A DNA stretch of 64,000 nt. Origin: Paludibacteraceae bacterium (lineage in GTDB: Bacteria > Bacteroidota > Bacteroidia > Bacteroidales > Paludibacteraceae). Shown here one piece after another: positions 1-9,658 of this stretch. Location: contig JAKSNZ010000007.1 in NCBI GenBank assembly GCA_024405855.1, positions 1-64,000 of the forward strand, given 5' to 3'. Positions within the stretch are counted from its first letter, which is position 1; every line of letters begins with the position of its first letter. The translations under genes and the position numbers were made by a program. The notes under the pieces were generated by a model. That model was not told the DNA's origin and did no database searches. It saw only the letters and a program-made list of their open reading frames with translations.

Positions 1-28
1 TTTTAACATTAAAATAAGGAGTACTGTT

Positions 29-2185
29 ATGAATGTAGTAACAAAGACCATCACATTGAGTGATGGAAGGACAATTACCCTTGAGACCGGCAAGCTTGCA
101 AAGCAGGCTGACGGTGCCGTAATGGTTACAATGGGTAAGACAATGTTGCTGGCAACTGTTTGCTCAGCACAAGATGCGGTTCCAGGCACTGATTTTATGC
201 CTCTTACCGTAGAGTATAAAGAAAAATTTGCCTCTAACGGCCGTTTTCCAGGCGGTTTCACACGCAGGGAGGGTAAGGCGTCAGACTATGAAATTCTGAC
301 TGCACGTTTGGTGGACAGGGCTTTACGTCCTTTGTTCCCTGACAATTATCACGCAGAGACTTTTGTAAACGTAACACTATACAGTGCTGACGGTGAGGAT
401 ATGCCTGATGCACTTGCAGGACTTGCCGCTTCTGCCGCACTTACTGCCAGCGATATACCTTTTGGAGGTCCTATTTCTGAGGTTAGGGTTGCAAGAATAA
501 ATGGCGAGTATGTGGTTGACCCAACTTTCAAACAACTTGAGAGTGCAGACCTTGACATTATGGTTGCCGCCACTCTTGATAACATTATGATGGTTGAGGG
601 TGAGATGAAGGAGGTATCGGAGGCTGACCTTCTAAATGCAATGAAAGTGGCTCATGAGGCTATCAAACCTATGTGTCAGGCTCAACTTGAACTTATGAAT
701 GACTATGGCAAGAGCGTTAAGCGTGAGTACTGCCATGAGGTTAATGATGAGGATTTGCGTAAAGACCTCCATGACAAGACATACGCAAAGACATACGAAC
801 TTGCTAAGTCATGCAATACTGACAAGCATTCACGTGAGGCTAATTTCAAGGCTGTTTGTGAGGAGTACAAGGCTCAGTTTACTGAGGAGGAACTTGAGGA
901 GAAGGCTCCGCTTATTGACCGCTACTACCACGATATTGAGCGTGAGGCTATGCGCCGCGCCGTTCTTGATGAGGGTATGCGTCTTGATGGTAGAAAGACT
1001 ACTGAGATACGTCCTATTTGGTGTGAGGTTGGTCCGTTGCCAGGTCCTCACGGTTCATCAATTTTTACACGTGGTGAAACTCAGTCATTGTGTACCGTAA
1101 CTCTTGGCACAAAAGATGATGAAAAAATGATAGATGAGGCTCTTGTTCAAGATAATGAGAGATTCCTACTTCACTATAACTTTCCACCATTCTCTACGGG
1201 TGAGGCTAAGGCTCAACGTGGCGTAGGACGTAGAGAGATTGGTCACGGAAACCTTGCCTGCCGTGCCCTTAAGAGCATGATTCCTGATAACTACCCATAC
1301 GTGGTACGCGTGGTTTCTGATATTCTTGAATCAAACGGTTCTTCTTCAATGGCTACCGTTTGTGCAGGAACCCTTGCACTTATGGATGCAGGTGTTCAAA
1401 TCAAACGTCCTGTATCAGGCATTGCAATGGGTCTTATATCAGAGAACAAAGGTAAGAACTATGCAATTCTTTCTGATATTCTTGGTGATGAAGACCACCT
1501 TGGCGATATGGACTTTAAGGTAACAGGTACTGAGAAGGGTATTACCGCCACTCAAATGGATATCAAGGTTGACGGACTTTCATACGAGATTCTTGAGAAT
1601 GCCTTAAAGCAGGCTCATGACGGACGTATGTACATTCTTGGAAAAATCAAGGAGACTATTGCTGAACCAAGGGCTGACCTTAAGCCTCATGCTCCAAGAA
1701 TTGTAACCATGGATGTTCCAAAAGATATGATTGGTGCAATCATAGGCCCTGGAGGTAAGATTATTCAAGGCATTCAGGCTGAGACAGGTGCAACTATCTC
1801 AATTACTGAAGACGACAATAAGGGTATTGTTGAAATTGCAGCCACCAACAAGGATTCCATTGATGCAGCCGTAAACAAGGTAAAGGGTATCATTGCAGTT
1901 CCTGAAATTGGTGAGGTTTATGAATCACTTGTCAAGTCAATTATGCCTTACGGTGCTTTTGTTGAGTTCCTGCCTGGCAAGGAAGGCTTGCTTCACATCT
2001 CTGAAATAAGTTGGAACCGCATTGAGGATATGGAACACTCAGGACTTAAAGAGGGAGACCTTATTACTGTAAAATTACTTGACATTGACAAGAGGAGCGG
2101 TAAGTTCAAATTGTCTCACAAGGTGCTTACAGAGCGTCCTCCACGTCCTGCAAAGGATGAGAATCAGGCTGAAAAAGCTGAATAA
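29..2185 (+). CDS. pnp: Polynucleotide phosphorylase
   Basis: Phosphorolytic 3'-to-5' exoribonuclease and RNA polymerase of the RNA degradation machinery, cytoplasmic trimer. The 718-residue product has the usual order: two RNase PH-like domains separated by an alpha-helical linker, a KH domain (about residues 561-600, with the [10 protein letters not shown] loop) and a C-terminal S1 domain (about 627-697, MPYGAFVEF and [11 protein letters not shown]). Length is normal for the family. The ATG at 29 is preceded by AAGGAG at 16-21, a Shine-Dalgarno-like match that is rare among genes of this window. Its stop codon overlaps the next gene by one base. Confidence 0.98.
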   Translation: MNVVTKTITLSDGRTITLETGKLAKQADGAVMVTMGKTMLLATVCSAQDAVPGTDFMPLTVEYKEKFASNGRFPGGFTRREGKASDYEILTARLVDRALRPLFPDNYHAETFVNVTLYSADGEDMPDALAGLAASAALTASDIPFGGPISEVRVARINGEYVVDPTFKQLESADLDIMVAATLDNIMMVEGEMKEVSEADLLNAMKVAHEAIKPMCQAQLELMNDYGKSVKREYCHEVNDEDLRKDLHDKTYAKTYELAKSCNTDKHSREANFKAVCEEYKAQFTEEELEEKAPLIDRYYHDIEREAMRRAVLDEGMRLDGRKTTEIRPIWCEVGPLPGPHGSSIFTRGETQSLCTVTLGTKDDEKMIDEALVQDNERFLLHYNFPPFSTGEAKAQRGVGRREIGHGNLACRALKSMIPDNYPYVVRVVSDILESNGSSSMATVCAGTLALMDAGVQIKRPVSGIAMGLISENKGKNYAILSDILGDEDHLGDMDFKVTGTEKGITATQMDIKVDGLSYEILENALKQAHDGRMYILGKIKETIAEPRADLKPHAPRIVTMDVPKDMIGAIIGPGGKIIQGIQAETGATISITEDDNKGIVEIAATNKDSIDAAVNKVKGIIAVPEIGEVYESLVKSIMPYGAFVEFLPGKEGLLHISEISWNRIEDMEHSGLKEGDLITVKLLDIDKRSGKFKLSHKVLTERPPRPAKDENQAEKAE

Positions 2186-3384
2186 TGGATAGTGTAATCA
2201 TTATTGCTGTTATAGTAGCGTTGGCTGTTGCCGGCTATTACTTTATTGTGTGCCGTTATAGAAAAACTATAGCGGCACTACAGTTTGGTCTTAATCGTGC
2301 CCAAACAAACTTAGAGACAACGCAAGATGAACTTGATTCCGCTCTAAGCGACTTAAGAATGGAACGTGAAAAGATGTTTGCACACCTTAAGGTTTCAAAA
2401 AGAGGTTTTGCCACATACTCTCCACAGCGTAAGGAGATTCTATCAAATGAACTTTTCATTCAATATATAAACATTCTTTCTGACAAGAAATGCAGTTACT
2501 CTGAGGATGTATTTGACATTCCTGAATTGGGCGAAATAATTGATTTCCTTGATGACGTGCAACGCCGCAGTGAGCAGAAACTTGAAACCAAATCAATACA
2601 GACTGACAAGAACAGCAAAATATTCTTTATATCGTGCATTATCTTCAAAGACAAGAGTTTTGAGATAACCATTGATGACATAACTCAAAAAGAGGAACAG
2701 GCTCAGCTAAAAAGGCAACTTACACAAAATATCTCTCATGAGTTAAAAACCCCTGTTGCAAGTATTCAGGGCTATATGGAAACTCTTTTGGCAAATCCTG
2801 ACATTGACAAGGAGAAAAAGGATTTCTACATAAAAAGATGTTACACTCAAGCCCAAAGGCTGACAAATCTGCTACAGGACATTTCAACCATAAACAAACT
2901 TGATGAGGCTCCTGAACTATATGTAGGAGAGGAACTTGATTTGTCTGTAATAATTGACAATGTATTTAAGGATTTGGCACTTATAATTGATGAGAAAAAA
3001 TTTACAGTAATAAAAAACATTCCTGAAAAACTAATGATTACGGGCAATGCCACGCTGCTCTACTCCATTTTTAGAAATCTTATGGACAACTGTTTGGCTT
3101 ATGCAGGTGAAAACATTACCGTTAATGTAAACTGTTACCGTTCTGACAACGATTTCCTATACTTCTCATTTTCAGATAACGGCACAGGTGTTGATGAGGA
3201 GCATTTGGACAGATTATTTGACCGTTTTTACCGCGTTGACAACGGACGTTCACGCAAGGCAGGAGGCACTGGTCTTGGTCTTTCCATTGTTAAGAACGCT
3301 GTGTTATTTCATGGTGGCAGAATTACTGCAAAGAACCATCAAGGCGGAGGTCTTGAGTTTTTGTTCACACTAAAGAAAAACTGA
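2185..3384 (+). CDS. Membrane-anchored sensor histidine kinase, orphan
   Basis: Two-component sensor kinase of 399 residues. One membrane segment at residues 4-22 is followed by a coiled-coil-like stretch (about 30-65), a poorly conserved PAS-like region, the H-box with phosphoacceptor His185 in NISHELKTPVAS, an N-box near 297-307 (RNLMDNCLAYA) and G-boxes DNGTG (about 330) and GGTGLGLS (about 360). The ATG overlaps the pnp stop (TAATG), so it is probably translated with pnp. There is no second membrane helix or periplasmic sensing loop, and no response regulator adjoins it here. PhoR-like by architecture; the signal and partner are unknown. Confidence 0.93.
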   Translation: MDSVIIIAVIVALAVAGYYFIVCRYRKTIAALQFGLNRAQTNLETTQDELDSALSDLRMEREKMFAHLKVSKRGFATYSPQRKEILSNELFIQYINILSDKKCSYSEDVFDIPELGEIIDFLDDVQRRSEQKLETKSIQTDKNSKIFFISCIIFKDKSFEITIDDITQKEEQAQLKRQLTQNISHELKTPVASIQGYMETLLANPDIDKEKKDFYIKRCYTQAQRLTNLLQDISTINKLDEAPELYVGEELDLSVIIDNVFKDLALIIDEKKFTVIKNIPEKLMITGNATLLYSIFRNLMDNCLAYAGENITVNVNCYRSDNDFLYFSFSDNGTGVDEEHLDRLFDRFYRVDNGRSRKAGGTGLGLSIVKNAVLFHGGRITAKNHQGGGLEFLFTLKKN

Positions 3385-3385
3385 T

Positions 3386-5293
3386 TTATTTTCTACCGCC
3401 AAGCAGTGCTGATATTTGGGTTCTGCTGGTGTTAAGAGAGTGGAGTTCCCGTAGCAGCTCGTCCACTTTTTCATTATTTCCCGATGCAGTTGCCTCTTCA
3501 ATAGACTTTTTTACCAAGGCACACCTCTCTTTTATTATTGCAAAACGGTATTCAAACATAATTGTCTGAACTTCACCTGACATTCTTACTTTATGGGCTG
3601 ACTCGCTCTCCTCTGTTACATACAAGGCACTTTTCTCATATTTGTCTTCTGTAAGGGAAAAAGCATAGTTTTGGATTTCCATATCGGGGTGGTTAAGGAA
3701 ATAGGAACGCAAATCACTGTTACAAGTCAGAGCCTCTTCAAGTATCTGTATATGAATAGGATACCTTAACGGCATATCATCTGCCTCTATACTTCCTGCT
3801 ATATACTCCAAGACTGAAATCTCTATGTTGTTACCGTTGGAGTTTATATCAATAAGGTCTCTTCCGTATCGGAGTACATATTTTATAAGCTGGCGTTCCT
3901 CTTTGAATGTTACAGGACGACTTTGAGACTGACTGCTTTCTATTGTAGCCTTCTCTATTCCACCCGATGTAGGCTTTGGCTGTTCTGCAACTGTTTTCTG
4001 ACGCTTTGCAACCTCTTGGACAAGCACCTCTTCACGCATTGAAAATCTGACAGCACACTCCTTAATATATATAGCCTGCTGAATCTTGTCTGATATTACA
4101 GCTATACTATCCACTATATCACCAATTAGAGCCGCCTTTTTTATGGGGTCATTGCCTGCCTCCTCTAAAAGCAGCGATGTCTTGAATGATATGAAGTTAG
4201 TTTTGTGAGTGTTTATATACTCTATGAACTTTGTGGAATCCTGGCTGCGGGCAAATGAATCAGGGTCTTCTCCGTCTGGCAACAGAACCACCTCCACATT
4301 CATACCCTCTTCAAGCAGCATGTTTATGCCACGGATTGAGGCCTTTATTCCTGCCGAATCCCCATCATAAAGCACCACAATATTGGAGGTAAACCTGTGA
4401 ATAAGTCTTATTTGACCTGTTGTAAGTGATGTTCCTGACGATGCCACCACATTCTCAACCCCTGCCTGATGCATTGATATTACATCAGCATAACCCTCTA
4501 CAAGATAACAGACATCATTTTTTTGAATGGCGTTCTTTGCAAAATATAGTCCGTAGAGTTCATTGCTTTTATGGTATATTTCTGATTCAGGGGAATTTAC
4601 ATATTTACCAACATTCTCTGCCTTTTTCAGCACCCTGCCTCCAAATGCTACAACTTGACCTGATATGGTATGTACCGGAAACATTACTCTGCCACGGAAA
4701 CGGTCTGTCAAGCCTCCTTTTTGGTTTTCTGTACAAAGTCCGGTATCTATAAGGTATTTACGGCTGTACCCTGATTTAAGGGCGGCAACGCTTACTGCCT
4801 CAAACTTATCAGGGCAGTAGCCAAGTTGGAATTTCTGAATGGTGGCATCGGTAAAACCACGCTCACGAAAATATGCCAAACCTATGTTTCTTCCCTCATC
4901 TGTATTGAGCAGGGAATTTGTAAAGTATTTTAGGGCAAAGGCGTTCATGGCAAACATGTTCTCACGGTCTGAACGTTTGTCAAGTTCCTCCTTTGTAAGT
5001 TCCTTTTCAACTATTTGTATTCCGTATTTCTTTGCAAGATACCTGAGGGCATCAGCGTAAGATAGGCTTTCATGCTCCATAATGAAGTTTACAGGAGAGC
5101 CACCCTTGCCACAACCAAAGCAGTGACAGATGTTTTTTGCTGGGCTGACCGTAAATGAAGGGGTCTTCTCATTATGGAACGGACACAATCCTATAAGATT
5201 CACCCCCCTGCGTTTAAGGGTGACAAAGTCTGACACCACATCTTCAATGCGGGCGGTGTCAAGAATCTTTTGGACTGTAGCGTGGTCAATCAT
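3386..5293 (-). CDS. dnaG: DNA primase
   Basis: Synthesises RNA primers at the replication fork. The N-terminal CHC2 zinc ribbon shows Cys37, His40, Cys58 and Cys61. The TOPRIM catalytic core follows (YLVEGYADVIS with its Glu, then VVLYDGDSAG with the metal-binding acidic pair), and then a helical C-terminal region expected to bind the DnaB helicase. 635 residues is normal for the phylum. It is convergent with the histidine kinase gene, one base apart, and lies 42 bp downstream of fmt on the same strand, separated by a short purine-rich tandem repeat. Confidence 0.98.
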   Translation of the reverse strand: MIDHATVQKILDTARIEDVVSDFVTLKRRGVNLIGLCPFHNEKTPSFTVSPAKNICHCFGCGKGGSPVNFIMEHESLSYADALRYLAKKYGIQIVEKELTKEELDKRSDRENMFAMNAFALKYFTNSLLNTDEGRNIGLAYFRERGFTDATIQKFQLGYCPDKFEAVSVAALKSGYSRKYLIDTGLCTENQKGGLTDRFRGRVMFPVHTISGQVVAFGGRVLKKAENVGKYVNSPESEIYHKSNELYGLYFAKNAIQKNDVCYLVEGYADVISMHQAGVENVVASSGTSLTTGQIRLIHRFTSNIVVLYDGDSAGIKASIRGINMLLEEGMNVEVVLLPDGEDPDSFARSQDSTKFIEYINTHKTNFISFKTSLLLEEAGNDPIKKAALIGDIVDSIAVISDKIQQAIYIKECAVRFSMREEVLVQEVAKRQKTVAEQPKPTSGGIEKATIESSQSQSRPVTFKEERQLIKYVLRYGRDLIDINSNGNNIEISVLEYIAGSIEADDMPLRYPIHIQILEEALTCNSDLRSYFLNHPDMEIQNYAFSLTEDKYEKSALYVTEESESAHKVRMSGEVQTIMFEYRFAIIKERCALVKKSIEEATASGNNEKVDELLRELHSLNTSRTQISALLGGRK

Positions 5294-5335
5294 AATTTTT
5301 AAAGGAGAAAGGAAAAAGGAGAAAGGAAAAAGGAC
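5294..5335. repeat. Short tandem repeat between fmt and dnaG
   Basis: A 14-bp unit (AAGGAGAAAGGAAA), itself two near-heptamers, is repeated about 2.4 times in this spacer. It fills the whole gap and abuts the fmt stop codon. It belongs to the short-period intergenic repeats seen elsewhere in the window. Read on the transcribed (minus) strand it is pyrimidine-rich, so it does not supply a ribosome binding site for dnaG. Confidence 0.8.
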
Positions 5336-6280
5336 TCATTTCTCCTTTATTTTGTATCCATTTAGGAACTCCTTAATTGTCATCACTTTTTTGCCAGCTG
5401 GTTGAATTTGGTCTAAGTATATATATCCGTCTTTTACAGCAATTTTTATATAACTTTTATTATCAGTAAGCACTGCTCCTATTGACTCTTTGCGTTCTGA
5501 TTGCTCTGGCAAAACTTTCAAAACCTTAACCCTTATTTCTTCTCCTTTTTGGGTTTTAAGTGTTGTGTATGCGGCAGGATATGGTGACAGGCCTCTTACA
5601 AAGTCATTGACTTGTTTTGCTGACTTGTCCCACAGTATGAGACAATCTTCCTTGAATATTTTAGGTGCAGGCTTAAGCTCCTGACTTTCATCTTGAGCGT
5701 ATGTCTTTACACTCCCCGATGCTATTTTATCAACTGTCTGCAGCACAACTCCAGCCCCTATCTGCATCAGACGGTCATAGAGCGTGCCAATGTTGTCATC
5801 GGGGTTAATTGGAGTACGCTCCTGCATTATTATATTTCCTGTATCGATATTATGATTAAGGAAGAATGTTGTAACGCCTGTCTCCTTTTCTCCGTTTATG
5901 ATTGCCCAATTTATTGGTGCGGCACCTCTGTATTGTGGTAGCAGTGATGCGTGCAAATTGAAAGTTCCTTTGGGAGGCATATTCCAAACTGCTTCAGGTA
6001 GCATCCTAAATGCTACAACTATTTGCAAATCAACACTATAACTTCTTAAAACTTTCAGAAATTGAGGGTCTTTGAGCTTTTCAGGCTGCAACACAGGCAA
6101 ACCAGCCTCTAAAGCATACTGCTTTACGGCTGAATACTGGAGTTTCATGCCACGCTGTGCAGGCTTGTCAGGCATAGTGACCACTGCCACTACATTGTAG
6201 CCGTTATCTACCAACGCCTTTAAGGGTGCCACAGCAAACTCCGGCGTACCCATGTATATTATTCGCAACAAGTTGCTCAT
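5336..6280 (-). CDS. fmt: Methionyl-tRNA formyltransferase
   Basis: Formylates the initiator Met-tRNA using 10-formyl-THF. The N-terminal Rossmann-type catalytic domain begins IIYMGTPEFAVAPL and carries the signature FNLHASLLPQYRGAAPINW with the catalytic Asn and His, plus the downstream Asp in HNIDTGNI. A C-terminal OB-like tRNA-binding domain follows from about residue 205. At 314 residues it is full length. It lies upstream of dnaG and downstream of the OmpH-like gene on the minus strand, with a 45-bp heptamer-repeat spacer before its start. Confidence 0.98.
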   Translation of the reverse strand: MSNLLRIIYMGTPEFAVAPLKALVDNGYNVVAVVTMPDKPAQRGMKLQYSAVKQYALEAGLPVLQPEKLKDPQFLKVLRSYSVDLQIVVAFRMLPEAVWNMPPKGTFNLHASLLPQYRGAAPINWAIINGEKETGVTTFFLNHNIDTGNIIMQERTPINPDDNIGTLYDRLMQIGAGVVLQTVDKIASGSVKTYAQDESQELKPAPKIFKEDCLILWDKSAKQVNDFVRGLSPYPAAYTTLKTQKGEEIRVKVLKVLPEQSERKESIGAVLTDNKSYIKIAVKDGYIYLDQIQPAGKKVMTIKEFLNGYKIKEK

Positions 6281-6325
6281 AATTAGTGAATAGTGAATAA
6301 AGGAATTCTTTATTAACTATTAACT
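6281..6325. repeat. Heptamer-type intergenic repeat
   Basis: The whole spacer between the OmpH-like gene and fmt consists of words such as GTGAATA and TTAACTA arranged head to tail. The GAATAG word (CTATTC on the plus strand) continues into the OmpH-like gene and supplies its stop codon. A 7-bp stem AATAAAG/CTTTATT lies in the middle. Similar words occur at 11644-11680 and 42843-42904. Confidence 0.75.
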
Positions 6326-6973
6326 CTATTCATTGTTTATCAATTTGACTATATCGTCAGTAATATCATATCCCGGATTGCCGTAAAGTATTACCGCACT
6401 GCCGGTATTGCTGAATATGAAATGATAGCCTTTATCTGCGTTATACTGCTCTACTGTATTGTCAATTATTGTCATAAGGGAATCAAGCATATATGCCTGT
6501 TTTGCAGCAAGTTCCTGTGTAAGACGTGCATCAAGTTGCTCAAGTTCCTGTTGCATACGCATAATCCTTTCCTGCTCTGAACGTGCACGCTCTTCTGAAA
6601 GGAACGCACGATTTTCAAGTTTGTTCTGAAAATCCTGAGCATCGGCTTGTAAAGCACTTGCTTTTTGGTTAAGAGTTGCCCTTGAACGCTCCTGTTGTGC
6701 CAAAAGTTCCTCCTGCATTTGCTGATAAATAGTACTCTTTGCAAGCAATGAGTCCATTTCAACGTATGCAATAGGAAGTTGCTCATCAGGTGCAATTTCA
6801 GGCACATCTGCCGCTCCACCGCACTTTGGAACAAAGAACAATATGTAAAGCACTATTACCGCAACAGCAAGTATTCCCATACATATATGAGGCATATACT
6901 TGCAGCACTTACAACATTTGCAACTCTCTTTTTCCTTTACTTCAGTCTCCTGATTCAAATTTTCTGTTTCCAT
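6326..6973 (-). CDS. OmpH/Skp-like protein with cytoplasmic Cys cluster
   Basis: A 215-residue protein with a short N-terminal cytoplasmic tail, one membrane helix (about residues 32-48) and a long coiled-coil periplasmic part resembling the OmpH/Skp chaperone family (start IAYVEMDSLL, then the Gln/Glu-rich helical arm). Skp normally has a cleaved signal peptide and is soluble; this one looks membrane-anchored. The tail just before the helix is unusual: Cys18, 20, 21, 23 and 24 form a CKCCKCCK pattern, followed by Cys31 and Cys51. Its start lies 3 bp after the stop of the small membrane protein gene. A role in envelope protein handling is inferred from the family only. Confidence 0.8.
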   Translation of the reverse strand: METENLNQETEVKEKESCKCCKCCKYMPHICMGILAVAVIVLYILFFVPKCGGAADVPEIAPDEQLPIAYVEMDSLLAKSTIYQQMQEELLAQQERSRATLNQKASALQADAQDFQNKLENRAFLSEERARSEQERIMRMQQELEQLDARLTQELAAKQAYMLDSLMTIIDNTVEQYNADKGYHFIFSNTGSAVILYGNPGYDITDDIVKLINNE

Positions 6974-6976
6974 AAT

Positions 6977-7162
6977 CTATTGTTTTTTGCGTGCCGCCCT
7001 ATCTTGAGAGCGTGCACAGGTTATTCCTTTTTTTCTTAGTGCGGCATTGCCCTCTACATGACTGTTTGGAAATTTGCCGTTTTTGGTAAAGAACACTCTG
7101 AAACCCATAAGCAGCACCGCCGCTAACAGCAAAACAAATATTATGAGAAAAAGTTTCAGCAT
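6977..7162 (-). CDS. Small conserved membrane protein
   Basis: A 61-residue protein with an N-terminal membrane helix (about residues 3-22) and a basic soluble tail containing FPNSHVEGNAALRKKGITCA. I recall short Bacteroidota membrane proteins with a very similar FPxxHVxxNxALRxxGIxC tail, so this is probably real rather than a chance frame. No function is known to me. It lies 3 bp upstream of the OmpH-like gene and is likely cotranscribed with it. Short length keeps confidence moderate. Confidence 0.7.
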   Translation of the reverse strand: MLKLFLIIFVLLLAAVLLMGFRVFFTKNGKFPNSHVEGNAALRKKGITCARSQDRAARKKQ

Positions 7163-7191
7163 CTTTTACATTATATTTTGCGAAATTACAA

Positions 7192-7228
7192 AAAAAATAC
7201 GGAAACTACAAACGCTTCCGTATTTTTT
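7192..7228 (-). terminator. Rho-independent terminator after the beta-barrel gene
   Basis: A 13-bp perfect inverted repeat, AAAAAATACGGAA at 7192-7204 and its complement at 7216-7228, with an 11-nt loop. It lies 18 bp past the stop of the minus-strand barrel gene and before the small membrane protein gene. A-tract and T-tract flank both arms, so it could work in both directions. Confidence 0.85.
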
Positions 7229-7246
7229 AGGATATTTGAATATTTA

Positions 7247-8116
7247 TTATTTCTTAACAGGGAATGTGTAGCTTACAGCAATCTTAAGTTGGTCGTTGGT
7301 TATTGAATAAGAAGTACTCACCACTTTACGGACATAACTCAAGTTTTCCAAACCAAAATCATAAACTACAGAGAAATTGAAATTCTTGTAGCCGAATCCT
7401 GCACCTAAACCCCAAGTAAGATTGCAACGATTCAACTCTGCTTGCGGTTCACCTTCCGTAACATCATTTCCGTCTAAATAAGATTTTCCTGTATAGGCAT
7501 CATATTTTTCAATGTGGCTTTTTCCGTCAATTGAATATCTTGAATTGTACTTTACATTGAACGTACTGGATAATCCTATTTCAAACTCAGGACCTGTCAT
7601 AACCCAAATATTCCAGTTTTTACCAAGATTGAATGTATATGAAAGGCGGATAGGAAGCAACAATGAATGTTGATAAGTTGCATAAGTTCTATAACTTTTC
7701 TCTTCTGCCATTGCTTCACGTTCATACTTTGTATCAAAAATATGACCAGGAGTGGTTAAAAATTGATACTCCAATGCAAATCTAAGTCCAAGACCCATTC
7801 TGTCACTAAAGCGGACATCAAACGTAGGACCTACATGGAAACCGTTCATTTGAGGAGTACGACCTGTATCTGCTGTCTTTCTTTCTCTATGAATTCTTCT
7901 ACTTCCCTGATACACTTCATCTATCTCCTCGTATTTTGTAGAGTATTGATTTTTTTCAGTAATTAAAGTAATATTACCACTTTTTACATCGGCGATACTT
8001 GACTGACGATAGTGAGAGAAGTCATAACCTGCTTCCACACCAATGTTAACCTTAGAGGCATACGCACTTGTTACAAATGCTGCTGCAAGAGCAATGAGTA
8101 AAAATTTTTTCTTCAT
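7247..8116 (-). CDS. Outer-membrane beta-barrel protein
   Basis: A 289-residue exported protein. The signal peptide MKKKFLLIALAAAFVTSAYA is followed by alternating amphipathic strands (for example LGLRFALEYQFL, PIRLSYTFNLG, FNFSVVYDFGLE) and a C-terminal strand LKIAVSYTFPVKK, which is typical of a small OmpA/PorT-type barrel. I cannot assign a substrate or partner. It stands alone between its own promoter and a terminator, divergent from pepD. Confidence 0.8.
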   Translation of the reverse strand: MKKKFLLIALAAAFVTSAYASKVNIGVEAGYDFSHYRQSSIADVKSGNITLITEKNQYSTKYEEIDEVYQGSRRIHRERKTADTGRTPQMNGFHVGPTFDVRFSDRMGLGLRFALEYQFLTTPGHIFDTKYEREAMAEEKSYRTYATYQHSLLLPIRLSYTFNLGKNWNIWVMTGPEFEIGLSSTFNVKYNSRYSIDGKSHIEKYDAYTGKSYLDGNDVTEGEPQAELNRCNLTWGLGAGFGYKNFNFSVVYDFGLENLSYVRKVVSTSYSITNDQLKIAVSYTFPVKK

Positions 8117-8145
8117 GATTAAATAAATTAAAAGTTAAACTGCAC

Positions 8146-8153
8146 AAAGGTAA
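8146..8153 (-). promoter_or_regulatory. -7 box for the beta-barrel gene
   Basis: The minus strand reads TACCTTTG, a perfect match to the Bacteroidota -7 element TAnnTTTG, 29 bp upstream of the barrel start codon. A TTTG -33 box at the right distance is not evident. It faces away from the pepD -7 box at 8176-8183. Confidence 0.6.
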
Positions 8154-8175
8154 TGGTTTTTGAAACAATATTTCG

Positions 8176-8183
8176 TATTTTTG
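8176..8183 (+). promoter_or_regulatory. -7 box for pepD
   Basis: TATTTTTG followed by CA matches the Bacteroidota -7 element TAnnTTTG and lies 19 bp before the pepD ATG, implying a leader of only about 12 nt. No well-spaced -33 element is visible. Confidence 0.6.
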
Positions 8184-8202
8184 CAGAAAAATTATAAAAA
8201 AT

Positions 8203-9627
8203 ATGAAAATCACTGATTTAGCACCAAAAGAGGTTTGGAAATATTTTGACGGCATTTGCAACGTACCAAGAGGTTCAGGTAATGAGGCTGGGGTGCGTGA
8301 GCATATAATTGAGTTTGCCAAACAGCACCGTTTTGAATATATGGTTGATGAAGTGGGGAACCTTATAATAAGGAAGAACGGCATAGGTAAAAGCATTGTT
8401 CTTCAGGGACATTTGGATATGGTGTGTGAAAAGAACTCAAACGTAAACCATGACTTTAAGAAAGACCCTATTCAAACAATTGTAAGTGGCGATACTGTTA
8501 CGGCTGACGGCACAACTCTTGGCGGAGATGACGGCATAGGTCTTGCCATTGCCATGGCTTTACTGACAGATACTGACATAAAACGTCCGTTGGAAGCCCT
8601 ATTCACCGTTGAGGAGGAGACAGGACTTACAGGTGCAACTTACTTAAAATCAGGAATATTGAAATCTAAAACTATGATAAATCTTGATTCTGAGGATGAT
8701 GAGGAGATTATTATAGGGTGTGCCGGTGGAATGGACACAGTAATGTATCTTGACATAAACAAAGAGCAAACTGAATTCAAGCCGTTTGGCTTGCATATTG
8801 CTGTAAAAGGGCTTACTGGAGGACACAGTGGTTCTGACATTGACAAGCCGCGTGCCAATGCAAACAAACTGTTGGCAACTTTTCTTAAAAACTTAAAGAC
8901 AGATTACAAAATTGTTACAATAAATGGTGGCGGACTGCGCAATGCCATACCAAGAGAGGCGGAGACTGTAATTGCAGTTCCATGGAGTGAGAAGGAGAAT
9001 GTGCGTGTGGCTTGGAACGTTTTTGAATCGGAGTGTCAGGATAAATGGTTGAAGGACGAACCGCAAATGAAACTTGAAATGGAATCCTGTAAAATTGACG
9101 GGAACTCCTTTACAAAAAAACTTACAGAAAGTATTGTCAATATTCTATATGATATTCCACACGGAGCGTTGGAGTTTTTCAAAAACAACCCTTCACTGGT
9201 TTACGCATCTACAAATTTGGCTTACATAAGAGAGGAGGACGGGAAGTTAGCAATTGGAACAAGCCAACGTTCTGCCAACGATGCCAAAAGAGATGAGGTT
9301 GCACATAAAATTGAATCGATAGGAAAATCATACGGTGCCACAGTGGTTATGTCAGGTCAATATCCCGGTTGGGAACCAAAAGAAAATTCAATATTACTCA
9401 ACACCGCTGTCAAAGTTTATAAAGAGTTGTTTGGCAGTGAACCAAGGGTAAAAGCCATTCACGCAGGACTTGAATGCGGACTGTTTACAAAATCATATCC
9501 TGCAATGGATGTGATTTCAATAGGTCCTAAAATCCTTGACATTCACTCCCCTGCTGAGACACTCTACATAAGCACAGTTGAAAAATGTTGGATGTTCACA
9601 AAAACACTGTGTCAGACTTTGGAATAA
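8203..9627 (+). CDS. pepD: Aminoacyl-histidine dipeptidase (M20 family)
   Basis: Zinc-dependent cytosolic dipeptidase (peptidase D, carnosinase-like), 474 residues. The metal site is visible: His70 and Asp72 in GHLDMVCEKN, the bridging Asp in GGDDGIGLA (109-110), the catalytic Glu pair in VEEETGLTGA (about 138-143), and the C-terminal IHAGLECG and DIHSPAE motifs. Length is as expected for the family. It has its own short-leader promoter, and the dnaX promoter overlaps its 3' end. Confidence 0.96.
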   Translation: MKITDLAPKEVWKYFDGICNVPRGSGNEAGVREHIIEFAKQHRFEYMVDEVGNLIIRKNGIGKSIVLQGHLDMVCEKNSNVNHDFKKDPIQTIVSGDTVTADGTTLGGDDGIGLAIAMALLTDTDIKRPLEALFTVEEETGLTGATYLKSGILKSKTMINLDSEDDEEIIIGCAGGMDTVMYLDINKEQTEFKPFGLHIAVKGLTGGHSGSDIDKPRANANKLLATFLKNLKTDYKIVTINGGGLRNAIPREAETVIAVPWSEKENVRVAWNVFESECQDKWLKDEPQMKLEMESCKIDGNSFTKKLTESIVNILYDIPHGALEFFKNNPSLVYASTNLAYIREEDGKLAIGTSQRSANDAKRDEVAHKIESIGKSYGATVVMSGQYPGWEPKENSILLNTAVKVYKELFGSEPRVKAIHAGLECGLFTKSYPAMDVISIGPKILDIHSPAETLYISTVEKCWMFTKTLCQTLE

Positions 9628-9649
9628 TTTGGATTTTTTTATATCTTTG
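9618..9649 (+). promoter_or_regulatory. dnaX promoter (TTTG-N20-TATCTTTG)
   Basis: TTTG at 9618-9621 and TATCTTTG at 9642-9649, spaced 20 bp, match the Bacteroides sigma consensus fully. The -33 box lies within the last codons of pepD. The dnaX ATG follows 9 bp after the -7 box, so the transcript would be nearly leaderless. Confidence 0.75.
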
Positions 9650-9658
9650 CAGGGATAT

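Noticed and set aside
699-1100. 133-codon frame inside pnp
   Set aside because: Out-of-frame shadow, rich in Arg and Leu from the GAGGCT/CTTGAG codon usage of pnp.
5294-5335. CRISPR-like repeats
   Set aside because: Only about 2.4 contiguous 14-bp units without spacers. No cas genes anywhere in the window, and no other CRISPR-like array seen.
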